Positions 44,874 through 53,177 of a DNA stretch of 64,000 nt are shown piece after piece. Each line of letters starts with the position of its first letter. The stretch's first letter is position 1. A program made the translations under genes and the position numbers. The notes below the pieces were generated by a model. It was not told where the DNA came from. It was given only the letters and a program-made list of their open reading frames with translations, and searched no databases. Origin of the DNA: Streptomyces luteolus (GTDB lineage: Bacteria > Actinomycetota > Actinomycetes > Streptomycetales > Streptomycetaceae); the NCBI RefSeq assembly GCF_029968015.1, contig NZ_JASCIS010000009.1:124001-188000 (forward strand), given 5' to 3'.

Positions 44874-46031
44874 GTGCGCCGTTCGGTGTTCGACGAGGAT
44901 CACGAGGCGTTCCGCGCGACCCTGCGGGACTTCATCGCGAAGGAGGTCGTGCCCGTCCACCACGAGTGGGAGGAGCAGGGGCATCCGCCGAGGGACTTTT
45001 ACCGCAAGCTGGGCGACCTCGGTGTGCTCGGCGTCCAGGTGCCCGAGGAGTTCGGCGGCGCCGGGCAGACCAGCTTCAAGTTCGCGGCCGTCGCCACCGA
45101 GGAGACCACCCGCGCCGGGGTGTCCTTCGGCAACTACTCGGTGCACACCAATCTGATCCTGCCGTACCTCATGGCGTACGCGAACGAGGAGCAGAAGCAG
45201 CGGTGGCTGCCCGGGTTCGCGAGCGGCGCGCTCATGACCGCGATCGCCATGACCGAACCCGGCACCGGCTCCGACCTCGCCAACATCCGGACCAGGGCCG
45301 AACTCTCGCCGGACGGCACGCACTACGTCCTGAACGGCGCCAAGACGTTCATCACCGGCGGCGTCCTCGCCGACCTCGTGCTCGTGGTCGCCCGCACCGC
45401 CCCGTACGACCCGGAGAACCGCAGGGCGGGCCTGTCCATCCTCTGTGTGGAGTCCCGCAGCGAGGGGTTCGCGGTCGGGCGGAAGCTGCAGAAGATCGGG
45501 CTCAAGGCCTCCGACACCGCCGAACTGTCCTTCACCGACGTCAAGGTGCCCGCCCGGAACCTGCTCGGCGAGGAGGGCGCGGGCTTCTCGTACCTCTCGC
45601 ACAACCTGCCGCAGGAGCGCCTGACCATCGCGCTCGGCGGGGCCGCGACCGCCGCCGCCGCGCTGCGCTTCGCGACCGACTACGTGCGCGAGCGCACCGT
45701 CTTCGGCAAGCCCGTCGCGCACTTCCAGAACACCAAGTTCGTGCTCGCCGAGTGCGCCACCGAGGTCACGGCCGCCCAGCTCATGGCGGACCGCGCCCTG
45801 GAGCTGCACGACGAGTGCGGGCTGACCGTCGCCGACGCGGCCAAGGCCAAGCTGTTCTGTACGGAGACGGCGGGCCGGGTCATCGACAAGTGCCTTCAGC
45901 TGCACGGGGGTTACGGGTACATCACCGAGTACCCGATCGCCCGGCTCTACGCCGACACCCGGGTCTCGCGCATCTACGGCGGGACCAGCGAGGTCATGAA
46001 GACCATCATCGCCAAGTCCCTCGGCCTCTGA
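44874..46031 (+). CDS. Acyl-CoA dehydrogenase, long-chain-type active site
   Basis: 385 residues from GTG 44874 (AGAGG at -6); GTG 44844 is an alternative. FAD-binding ITGGVLADLVLVVART and TEPGTGSDLAN are clear. The end reads RIYGGTSEVMKTII: Gly replaces the Glu that serves as catalytic base in medium-chain enzymes. The Glu in LPQERLTIALGG (helix G) is in the position used by isovaleryl/long-chain enzymes. Electron transfer would be to ETF. Part of the AACGATCGTT regulon. Confidence 0.93.
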   Translation: MRRSVFDEDHEAFRATLRDFIAKEVVPVHHEWEEQGHPPRDFYRKLGDLGVLGVQVPEEFGGAGQTSFKFAAVATEETTRAGVSFGNYSVHTNLILPYLMAYANEEQKQRWLPGFASGALMTAIAMTEPGTGSDLANIRTRAELSPDGTHYVLNGAKTFITGGVLADLVLVVARTAPYDPENRRAGLSILCVESRSEGFAVGRKLQKIGLKASDTAELSFTDVKVPARNLLGEEGAGFSYLSHNLPQERLTIALGGAATAAAALRFATDYVRERTVFGKPVAHFQNTKFVLAECATEVTAAQLMADRALELHDECGLTVADAAKAKLFCTETAGRVIDKCLQLHGGYGYITEYPIARLYADTRVSRIYGGTSEVMKTIIAKSLGL

Positions 46032-46252
46032 GGGGCGCCCTCTTGCGTACGTCCGACAGGCGTAGGTCCGACGCCTGAGGAGAGCTCCATACGGTCTGAC
46101 CAGGCCGTACGTTGGCGATTCGGGCGGTGAGCGGGTACACCTGGGGAAGCGCCGAGGGGGCCCGAGGATCCCCTCCGGCGCCCCGGCCCGCCGTTTCCCG
46201 ATGCGCACCCCCGCCCCCGTGCGGCGTGCCCCGCCCCGAGTGGAGGACCCTC

Positions 46253-47434
46253 ATGCCCGCCGCCCCCGCCCCGCGCGACCGCGTCGCCGCCAGGATCGAC
46301 GCGTACAAGGACCGGCTCGTCGAGCTCAGCCACGCGCTGCACGACGACCCGGAGACCGCCTTCGAGGAGACCCGCGCGGCCGAGCGCGTCGCCGCGCTCC
46401 TCGAAGAGGCCGGGTTCACCGTGCGGCGCGGCGCCTGCGAGCTGCCGACCGCGCTCACCGCCACGTACGGCACCGGCGATCTGACCATCGGCGTGTGCGC
46501 GGAGTACGACGCGCTGCCGGAGCTCGGCCACGCCTGCGGGCACAACGTGATCTGCGCGGCGGGCGTAGGTGCCGCGATCGCGCTCACGGCCGTCGCGGAC
46601 GAGCTGGGGTTCCGCGTGAAACTCCTCGGCACCCCGGCCGAGGAGGAGGGCGGCGGCAAGGTGCTGATGCTGGAGCGCGGCGCCTTCGACGACGTCACCG
46701 TGGCGATGATGGTCCACCCCGAGCCCGGGGACGCCGTGGACCCGCGCGGCTCCAGCACCGCCGTCGGCCGCTTCGAGGCCACCTTCACCGGCCGTGCCGC
46801 GCACGCCGCGTCCGCGCCGGAGGCCGGGCTCAACGCCGCCGACGCGGCCGTCGTCGCCCAGGTCGCGATCGGCCAGCTCCGCCAGCAGCTCCGCGACGGC
46901 CACCGCGTCGCCGGGATCGTGCGCAACGGCGGCGAGCGGACCAACATCATCCCGGAGCGCACGGTCCTGGAGTACGAGGTGCGCACCCCCACCGGCGAGG
47001 AGCTGCAGACCCTCCGCGAACGCGTCCTCGACTGCTTTCGCGGCGCCGCCCTCGCCACCGGCACCACCCTCGACGTACGCCCCACCCAGCCCGACTACGT
47101 GGAGCTGCGGCACGACCCCGCCCTGATGCAGGCGTACGCGCGCAACCTGCGGGCCGCCGGCCGTGACGTGCCCGAGCCGGGCCCGGTCCCGCGCGGTTTG
47201 GGCGCCTCCACCGACATGGGCAACGTCGCCCAGGCCCTGCCCGCCATCCACCCCGGGATCGGCATCGACGGCGCCCAGGGCACCCCGCACACCCGGCAGT
47301 TCGCGGTCGACGCCGCGAGCCCCGCCGCCGACGAGGCCGCCCTGACCGGGGCCCTCGCGATGGCGTGGACGGGCCTCGACCTCGCGGCCGACCCGGACTG
47401 GCGGGCCCGCGCTCTGGCCGCCCGCCGGGCCTGA
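46253..47434 (+). CDS. M20-family amidohydrolase (AbgB/p-aminobenzoyl-glutamate-hydrolase-like)
   Basis: 393 residues. Metal ligands at HDDPETAFEE, CAEYDALPELGHACGHN and TPAEEEGGGK, and a dimerisation domain with GRAAHAASAPEAG. It removes an amide-linked amino acid or hydrolyses an N-acyl group; the exact substrate is unknown. GGAGG eight bases before ATG 46253. Follows the acyl-CoA dehydrogenase on the same strand. Confidence 0.9.
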   Translation: MPAAPAPRDRVAARIDAYKDRLVELSHALHDDPETAFEETRAAERVAALLEEAGFTVRRGACELPTALTATYGTGDLTIGVCAEYDALPELGHACGHNVICAAGVGAAIALTAVADELGFRVKLLGTPAEEEGGGKVLMLERGAFDDVTVAMMVHPEPGDAVDPRGSSTAVGRFEATFTGRAAHAASAPEAGLNAADAAVVAQVAIGQLRQQLRDGHRVAGIVRNGGERTNIIPERTVLEYEVRTPTGEELQTLRERVLDCFRGAALATGTTLDVRPTQPDYVELRHDPALMQAYARNLRAAGRDVPEPGPVPRGLGASTDMGNVAQALPAIHPGIGIDGAQGTPHTRQFAVDAASPAADEAALTGALAMAWTGLDLAADPDWRARALAARRA

Positions 47435-47474
47435 GCGCGCGTCCCGGCGTCCGACGACAGGGAGCCGACGTTGA

Positions 47475-47490
47475 TGGAACGATCGTTCAG
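47475..47490. promoter_or_regulatory. TetR-type operator, copy 3
   Basis: TGGAACGATCGTTCAG, core AACGATCGTT at 47478-47487, 50-65 bp before the TetR start, as expected for autoregulation. Confidence 0.85.
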
Positions 47491-47538
47491 GCGGCTAGGA
47501 TGCCTGGTGACCGGATCCGGGACATGAGGAGGACACCG

Positions 47539-48153
47539 GTGCGAGGAACAGGCCGCCAGGCCATCCTGGACGCCGCCCGGGAGGAGTTCGGGGAGCGCGG
47601 CTACGCCGCCGTGTCCATCCGCGACATCGCCCGCCGGGCCGGCGTGAGCCTCTCGGCGATGTACCACTACTACACCGGCAAACAGGACCTGCTGCACGCC
47701 CTCGTGAACGGCAGTGGCCAGGCCTACTTCGACTCCTGCCGCAAGGAGTTGGAGTCCGCGGGCGACGACCCGGGGGAGCAGCTCGCCGCGGTGGTGCGGG
47801 CCACCGTGCGCTATCGCGCGGAGTACCGCCTTGAGAGCAGTCTGACGCTCGCCGAGTGGCGCAGCATGTCCGAGGAGCAGCTGGAGGAGTTCCGGGGCCG
47901 GCAGTTCGACGGCACGCGGATGTTCAAGGAGATCATCGAGGACGGCGTGGACCAGGGCGTCTTCCGCACCCCGCACCCCCAGGACGCCCGCCGCGGCGTC
48001 ATCGCCATGTGCAACGCCGTCGCCCAGTGGTACCGCGAGAGCGGCGAGGAGAGCGTGGACGACCTCGCCGAGCGGTACGTGGAACTGGCCCTGGTCCTGG
48101 TCGAGTACCGCCCGGCGGCCCGCCGCTCACGCCCCGCGAAGTCCTCCTCCTGA
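47539..48153 (+). CDS. TetR-family transcriptional regulator
   Basis: 204 residues. The N-terminal HTH (about residues 5-50) has GYAAVSIRDIARRAGVSLSAMYHYYTGKQDLLHAL, and a TetR_C-like ligand domain follows. AGGAGG eight bases upstream picks GTG 47539 over two upstream ATGs. The operators at 43.6, 44.8, 47.5 and 49.05 kb define its likely regulon (SDR-ligase, MBL, acyl-CoA dehydrogenase, itself, enoyl-CoA hydratase), in the style of acyl-CoA-responsive TetR proteins. Confidence 0.92.
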   Translation: MRGTGRQAILDAAREEFGERGYAAVSIRDIARRAGVSLSAMYHYYTGKQDLLHALVNGSGQAYFDSCRKELESAGDDPGEQLAAVVRATVRYRAEYRLESSLTLAEWRSMSEEQLEEFRGRQFDGTRMFKEIIEDGVDQGVFRTPHPQDARRGVIAMCNAVAQWYRESGEESVDDLAERYVELALVLVEYRPAARRSRPAKSSS

Positions 48154-48207
48154 CGTACGATCAAGAACCCTTCGTAAGCGGAGAGTTGCGCAGGTCCGCC
48201 GACGTGA

Positions 48208-49005
48208 TCACTTCACGGCCCACTCGCCGGTGAACTCCGGCTCCCGCTTCTCGTTGAACGCCGCCAGGGCGGCCGGGGCGTCCTCCGTGGCGAAGTTGAC
48301 GGTCTGGGCGCGCGCCTCGTTCGTGAGGGCGTCGCGCAGCGTGCGGTCGACGCCCTCGTTGAGCAGGGCCTTGTTCTGGGCCTGGGCGACCGGCGGCCCC
48401 GCGGCGAGCCGGCGCCCCAGATCCGCCACGAACGCGTCCAGCTCCTCGGCCGCCACCAGCCACGTGACCAGGCCGAGCCGCTCGGCCTGAGCCGCGTCGA
48501 TCATCTCGGCGAGCAGTGCCAGACGTTTGGCCTGCTGGAGCCCGACGAGCCGGGGCAGCTGCCAGGACCCGCCGAAGTCGAGGGAGAGGCCGCGGCGCGC
48601 GAAGATCTGCGAGAACCGGGCCCGGGGCGTCGCCACCACCAGATCGCAGCCGAGCGCCAGATTCCACCCGGCCCCGACCGCCACCCCGTCCACCTTCGCG
48701 ACCGTCGGCTTGGGCAGCTCGTGCAGCAGCAGCGCGATGTCGTTGATCTTCCTCATCCGGTGCAGGGGATGCGGCGGCGCACTCTCCCCGGCCCGGGCGG
48801 ACAGGTCGGCCCCGGCGCAGAAATCGCCGCCCGCGCCGGTCAGTACGACCGCCCGTACCTCCGGATCCGTGCCCGCGTCGGCCAGTGCCTCCCCGAGGGC
48901 GGACCACAGCGCGGGGTCCAGGGCGTTCTTCCGCCGCGGGCGGTTCAAGGTCAGCGTCAGGACGCCTTCGGTGCGTTCGGTCAACAGAACGGGCTCGTCC
49001 GGCAC
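48208..49005 (-). CDS. Enoyl-CoA hydratase/isomerase family protein
   Basis: 265 residues. Oxyanion-hole block GAGGDFCAGADLS and GVAVGAGWNLALGCDLVVA, with FSQIFARRGLSLDFGGSW carrying the usual helix. It hydrates or isomerises enoyl-CoA, complementing the acyl-CoA dehydrogenase and SDR. Start GTG 49005 fits GGGGAAGG; GTG 49014 is possible. An operator sits directly upstream. Confidence 0.92.
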   Translation of the reverse strand: MPDEPVLLTERTEGVLTLTLNRPRRKNALDPALWSALGEALADAGTDPEVRAVVLTGAGGDFCAGADLSARAGESAPPHPLHRMRKINDIALLLHELPKPTVAKVDGVAVGAGWNLALGCDLVVATPRARFSQIFARRGLSLDFGGSWQLPRLVGLQQAKRLALLAEMIDAAQAERLGLVTWLVAAEELDAFVADLGRRLAAGPPVAQAQNKALLNEGVDRTLRDALTNEARAQTVNFATEDAPAALAAFNEKREPEFTGEWAVK

Positions 49006-49048
49006 GACCCCCACCCTTCCCCACGCGGCAGAAACGCTCGCAAGTTAT

Positions 49049-49064
49049 CGAACAGTCGTTAAGG
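49049..49064. promoter_or_regulatory. TetR-type operator, copy 4
   Basis: CGAACAGTCGTTAAGG; on the minus strand CTTAACGACTGTTCG, differing from the other three sites at one or two bases. It precedes the enoyl-CoA hydratase gene and lies 136 bp from the phosphatase gene. Confidence 0.75.
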
Positions 49065-49199
49065 AGGTCAACGGGCAGGACGGACCCGCACAGCCGACAC
49101 CCCGCACCAGCGTGAACGAGGCAGCGCAACGGGGCAGGCGGCCCGCCACCGGGGTCGTCCACACGTCAATCACCACCGGGGTCGGGAAGACTGGGAAAC

Positions 49200-52013
49200 A
49201 TGGCTATGCACGGATCCGCGCGCCGGGGGTCGAGTCCGCCGTCCCGGCCCCGGGGACAGAACGAGCCGCCGGTACGGGCATCGGGGTGGCGCCGGCGCCT
49301 GCTGAACGCACGAAGCGTCGCCAGTCAGGTCTTCCTGCTGCAGCTCGCGATCGTCGTGATCCTCGTCGTCGCCACGCTGCTCGTCATCGTCGTCCAGGTC
49401 CGGAACCAGGCCACCGACCAGGCCCGGGACGAGGTGCTCGTCTCCGGTGAGGCGTTCGCCAACGGCCCCGGCCTGGTGGCGGCCCTGGAGAGCCCCGACC
49501 CCACGGCGGTCCTGCAGCCCCGCGCCGAGACGGCCCGTGAACGCTCCGGGCTCGACGCGGTGGTGGTGACCGACACCGACGGCATCCGCCTCACGCACCC
49601 CGACCCCGAGCAGATCGGCAAACCGTTCATCGGCACCATCGAGCCCTCGCTCGAAGGACGCACCACCGTCGAGAACGCCGAGGGCCCGATCATGCCCGGG
49701 GGAGAGACGGACGTCGTCCAGTCGGTGGTGCCCGTCCTGCGGGCGGACGGCTCGGTCGCCGGGATCGTGTCCACCTCCGTCACCGTCAAGCACGTCAACC
49801 GGGACGTGGCGGCCCGCCTGCCCGCGCTGCTCGGCACCGCGGGCGCCGCCCTCATCGTGGCGGGAGGCGGCTCGGCCCTGGTCAGCCGGCGCCTCAAGCG
49901 CCAGACGCACGGGCTCGGACCCGTCGAGATGACGCGCATGTACGAGCACCACGACGCGGTCCTGCACTCCGTCCGCGAGGGCGTCCTGATCGTCCGCGCC
50001 GACGGCCGGCTGCTCCTCGCCAACGACGAGGCCCGCCGCCTCCTCGACCTCCCCGCCGACGCGGAACGCCGCCGGATCACCGACCTGGGCCTGCCGCCCG
50101 CCACCGCCCGGCTCCTCACCTCGGGAGAGTCCGCCACCGACGCCGTGCACCGCGTCGGCGACCGGCTCCTCGCCGTCAACGTCCGGCCCGTCGGCCGCCA
50201 CGGCGGCCCGGCCGGAAGCGTCGCCACGCTGCGCGACTCCACCGAGCTGCGCGCCCTCGCCGGCCGCGCCGAACTCGCCCGGGAACGCCTCCAACTCCTC
50301 TACGACGCCGGGGTGGGCATCGGCACGACCCTCGATGTGGCCCGTACCGCCGAGGAGTTGACCGAGGTCGCCGTACCCCGGTTCGCGGACTTCGCCACCG
50401 TCGAGCTGCTCGACGCCGTGATCCGCGGCGACGAACCGGACGACACCGACGCCGCCATGCGCCGGATCGCCGTGCGCGGCATCCAGGACGACCCGCCGCT
50501 GTACCCGGCCGGTGAGTCCATCCGCTTCGTGCCCGGCAGCCCCATGTCGCAGGGGCTCGCGACAGGGCACGGCGTGCTCGCCGCCGACCTCGCCGCGACC
50601 GACGGCTGGCGCGCCCAGGACCCGGAGCGGGCGCGGCGCGTCCTGGACCACGGCATCCACTCCCTGATCTCGGTGCCGCTGCGGGCCCGCGGAGTCGTCC
50701 TCGGCTCGGCCAACTTCTGGCGCTCCGAGCAGGATCCCTTCACGCCGGACGACGTGTCCTTCGCCGAGGAGCTCTCCGCCCGCGCCGCCGTGTCCATCGA
50801 CAACGCCCGCCGGTACGCCCGCGAGCACACCGTCGCCGTCACGCTGCAGCGCAGCCTGCTTCCGCACGCCCTGCCCGAGCAGTCCGCGCTGGAGGTCGCC
50901 CACCGCTATCTGCCCGCCGAGGCCGGGGTCGGGGGTGACTGGTTCGACGTGATCCCGCTGCCCGGCGCCCGCGTCGCGCTCGTCGTCGGCGACGTCGTCG
51001 GCCACGGACTGCACGCCGCCGCGACCATGGGCCGGCTCCGTACCGCGGTGCACAACTTCTCCGCCCTGGACCGCGCGCCGGACGAAGTACTCGGCCACCT
51101 CGACGAGTTGGCCGCCCGCATCGACGCCGACGAGACCGACCTCGAGGGCGTCGGCGCCGGCATGATGCTCGGCGCCACCTGCCTCTACGCGATCTACGAC
51201 CCGGTCAGCGGACGCTGCACCCTCGCCCGCGCCGGACACCCGGGCCCCGTCGTCGTCCACCCCGACGGCCGGTCGGAGTTCCCCGACGTACCGGTCTCCC
51301 CACCGCTCGGCCTCGGCGCCGGCATGCCCGTCGAGACCGCCGAACTCCAGCTCGCCGAGGGCAGCACCCTCGCCCTCTACACCGACGGCCTGATCGAGGA
51401 CCGCCGCCGCGACCTGGAGATCGGCTTCGACCTGCTGCGGGGCGCCCTGGCCGAGACCGTGGACCGCAGCCCGGACGAGGTCTGCCAGGTCGTCCTCGAC
51501 ACCGTCCTGCCCGAGCAGCCCGCCGACGACGTCGCCCTCCTCGTGGCCCGTACGCGCCGGATCCCACCGGAACGCGTCGCCGAGTGGGACGTACCCGACG
51601 ACCCCGCGGCCGTCTCCCGCGTCCGCGCCGACGCCACCCGCAAGCTCGCGGACTGGGACCTGGACGAGGCCGCGTTCGCCACCGAACTGATCGTCAGCGA
51701 ACTCGTCACCAACGCCATCCGCTACGGCAGCGAACCGATCAGGCTGCGCCTCCTGCACGACCTGGGCAGCCTGATCTGCGAAGTCGCCGACGGCTCCAGC
51801 ACCTCACCGCACCTGCGCCGCGCCAAGAGCACCGACGAGGGCGGCCGCGGCCTGTTCCTCGTCGCCCGCTTCGCCCACCGCTGGGGCACCCGCTACACCG
51901 GCCGCGGCAAGGTCATCTGGACCGAACAGTCCCTCCACCACGCGAACCACGCCGCGGCGACGGACTCGGAGGAGAGCCTGCTCGACCAGTGGGGGGACGA
52001 CTCGGGGTTCTGA
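49200..52013 (+). CDS. Membrane sensor with PAS, GAF, SpoIIE phosphatase and histidine-kinase-like ATPase domains
   Basis: 937 residues. TM helix 1 (about 43-66), a periplasmic sCache/CitA-like sensor (about 70-205), TM helix 2 (213-230), a PAS domain (about 245-345), a GAF domain (about 360-535), a SpoIIE/PP2C phosphatase (about 550-765, with GDWFDVIPLPG, VVGDVVGHG and CTLYTDGLIED-like blocks), and a HATPase_c anti-sigma-type domain (about 790-920, ELIVSELVTNAIRYGS and EGGRGLFLV). Such proteins dephosphorylate anti-anti-sigma factors and may also bind a sigma factor. Plausible partner: the SigB-like factor at 2.2 kb. The stop lies in a 13-bp tandem repeat. Confidence 0.93.
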   Translation: MAMHGSARRGSSPPSRPRGQNEPPVRASGWRRRLLNARSVASQVFLLQLAIVVILVVATLLVIVVQVRNQATDQARDEVLVSGEAFANGPGLVAALESPDPTAVLQPRAETARERSGLDAVVVTDTDGIRLTHPDPEQIGKPFIGTIEPSLEGRTTVENAEGPIMPGGETDVVQSVVPVLRADGSVAGIVSTSVTVKHVNRDVAARLPALLGTAGAALIVAGGGSALVSRRLKRQTHGLGPVEMTRMYEHHDAVLHSVREGVLIVRADGRLLLANDEARRLLDLPADAERRRITDLGLPPATARLLTSGESATDAVHRVGDRLLAVNVRPVGRHGGPAGSVATLRDSTELRALAGRAELARERLQLLYDAGVGIGTTLDVARTAEELTEVAVPRFADFATVELLDAVIRGDEPDDTDAAMRRIAVRGIQDDPPLYPAGESIRFVPGSPMSQGLATGHGVLAADLAATDGWRAQDPERARRVLDHGIHSLISVPLRARGVVLGSANFWRSEQDPFTPDDVSFAEELSARAAVSIDNARRYAREHTVAVTLQRSLLPHALPEQSALEVAHRYLPAEAGVGGDWFDVIPLPGARVALVVGDVVGHGLHAAATMGRLRTAVHNFSALDRAPDEVLGHLDELAARIDADETDLEGVGAGMMLGATCLYAIYDPVSGRCTLARAGHPGPVVVHPDGRSEFPDVPVSPPLGLGAGMPVETAELQLAEGSTLALYTDGLIEDRRRDLEIGFDLLRGALAETVDRSPDEVCQVVLDTVLPEQPADDVALLVARTRRIPPERVAEWDVPDDPAAVSRVRADATRKLADWDLDEAAFATELIVSELVTNAIRYGSEPIRLRLLHDLGSLICEVADGSSTSPHLRRAKSTDEGGRGLFLVARFAHRWGTRYTGRGKVIWTEQSLHHANHAAATDSEESLLDQWGDDSGF

Positions 52014-52037
52014 CTCGGGGTTCTGACTCGGGGTTCC
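51999..52037. repeat. 13-bp tandem repeat x3 across a stop codon
   Basis: Units GACTCGGGGTTCT at 51999, 52012 and 52025. The TGA of the SpoIIE-type phosphatase (52011-52013) spans the first two. Confidence 0.95.
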
Positions 52038-52082
52038 GAGGGGAGCGACCCATCGGTCCGTACGGCGATCGGGCGCGCCCGA

Positions 52083-52553
52083 CTAGCCCACGAACCGGGC
52101 CAGTTGGGCCAGCGACGACGCGATCCCCGCCTCGTGGTCGGCCCGCTCGATCCCCGGCGGCACTTCCGTCGCGGTGACCGTCACCTCCGTGCCGCCCGCT
52201 GCCTCCACGCACTCCCACGTCATCGTCATGGTGCCCGCATACGACGGGTCGTCGGACGTGAACTCCACGCGCTGCACGACGCGTTCGGGTGGCGCCAGAT
52301 CGACGAACGCGATGTCCGCCACGTCCGTCGCCGCTGTGGTCTTGCCGGGGGGCCTCCCGGGGCCACCGCTCGCGTCGAGGTAGGTGAGCACCATCCGGAA
52401 ACCGCCGCCGGGACGCGGATCCCAGTGCTCGATCCGGCCGCTCATCCCCTCGGGCGGCAGCCACGTCTCCAGGGCGCCGCGGTCCACGAGGGCGTGGTAG
52501 ACGGATTCCCGCGGAGCGTCGATCCAGCGGCCGACACGGTCAGTTCTGGTCAT
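52083..52553 (-). CDS. SRPBCC/Aha1-type protein
   Basis: 156 residues. VGRWIDAPRESVYHALVDRGALETWLPPEGM, PGGGFRMVLTY and the end AGIASSLAQLARFVG are characteristic of AHSA1-like SRPBCC proteins that bind hydrophobic ligands. Function in this organism unknown. Divergent from the small membrane protein with 49 bp between. Confidence 0.88.
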   Translation of the reverse strand: MTRTDRVGRWIDAPRESVYHALVDRGALETWLPPEGMSGRIEHWDPRPGGGFRMVLTYLDASGGPGRPPGKTTAATDVADIAFVDLAPPERVVQRVEFTSDDPSYAGTMTMTWECVEAAGGTEVTVTATEVPPGIERADHEAGIASSLAQLARFVG

Positions 52554-52602
52554 GGTCCTGCATTATGGGTACGTTCCCGCCCGAACGTACGAAGGACCGC
52601 GG

Positions 52603-53136
52603 ATGCCCGACAGCACCACCCCGCCGCAACCCGAACGCTGGCTCTACCTCGGCAGTCTCGCGGCGATGGCCGGCTTCGCCGTGTTCGCGTTCGGCTGGGT
52701 GTTCGCGGTGTGCGCGGGCGTGCTGACCGGCGGTGGGGTGCTCGTCGTGTCCGCCGTGCGGCGGGGCGCGTCCGCCCTCCGGGAAGGGCGGACGCGCCGG
52801 GCCCGGCTGAGCTTCGCCGTGGCGACGGCACCGGCGGCGTTCCTCGGGCTGCTCGTCTCCTGGAGCGTCGGCGCGTTCTCCGGCGCCCTCGACGTGGGCG
52901 AGGCCTGCGTCACGCAGCAGCAGCACTACGACTCCGCGTACCGCGCCCGGCACATGGACGAGATGAACCAGCTGTTCCCGCTGCGCAACGCCTGCAACGC
53001 CGACTACGACCTCGTGCCCGGCTGGGTCAACCCGGCGGTCGTGCTCTGCGCCGCACTTCTCGTGGCCTCCCTCGCTGTCCTGGCCGCCGGGTTCGTCCGC
53101 CTTCTCCTCAACAGGGCGTCACAGACGCGCAGTTGA
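52603..53136 (+). CDS. Membrane protein of unknown function
   Basis: 177 residues. Four predicted helices (about 17-38, 40-50, 70-92 and 145-170) and a Cys-rich extracytoplasmic stretch (EACVTQQQHYDS, RNACNADYD) that could hold a disulfide. Start ATG 52603 with AAGGA; upstream in-frame ATGs lack ribosome sites. No family recognised. Confidence 0.7.
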   Translation: MPDSTTPPQPERWLYLGSLAAMAGFAVFAFGWVFAVCAGVLTGGGVLVVSAVRRGASALREGRTRRARLSFAVATAPAAFLGLLVSWSVGAFSGALDVGEACVTQQQHYDSAYRARHMDEMNQLFPLRNACNADYDLVPGWVNPAVVLCAALLVASLAVLAAGFVRLLLNRASQTRS

Positions 53137-53140
53137 GGCG

Positions 53141-53176
53141 GATGTGCCGGATGTGCCGGATGTGCCGGAGGTGCCC
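53141..53176. repeat. 9-bp tandem repeat x4 between convergent gene ends
   Basis: Units GATGTGCCG at 53141, 53150, 53159 and GAGGTGCCC at 53168. It fills the gap between the membrane protein and the ABC exporter stop at 53178. Confidence 0.95.
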
Positions 53177-53177
53177 C

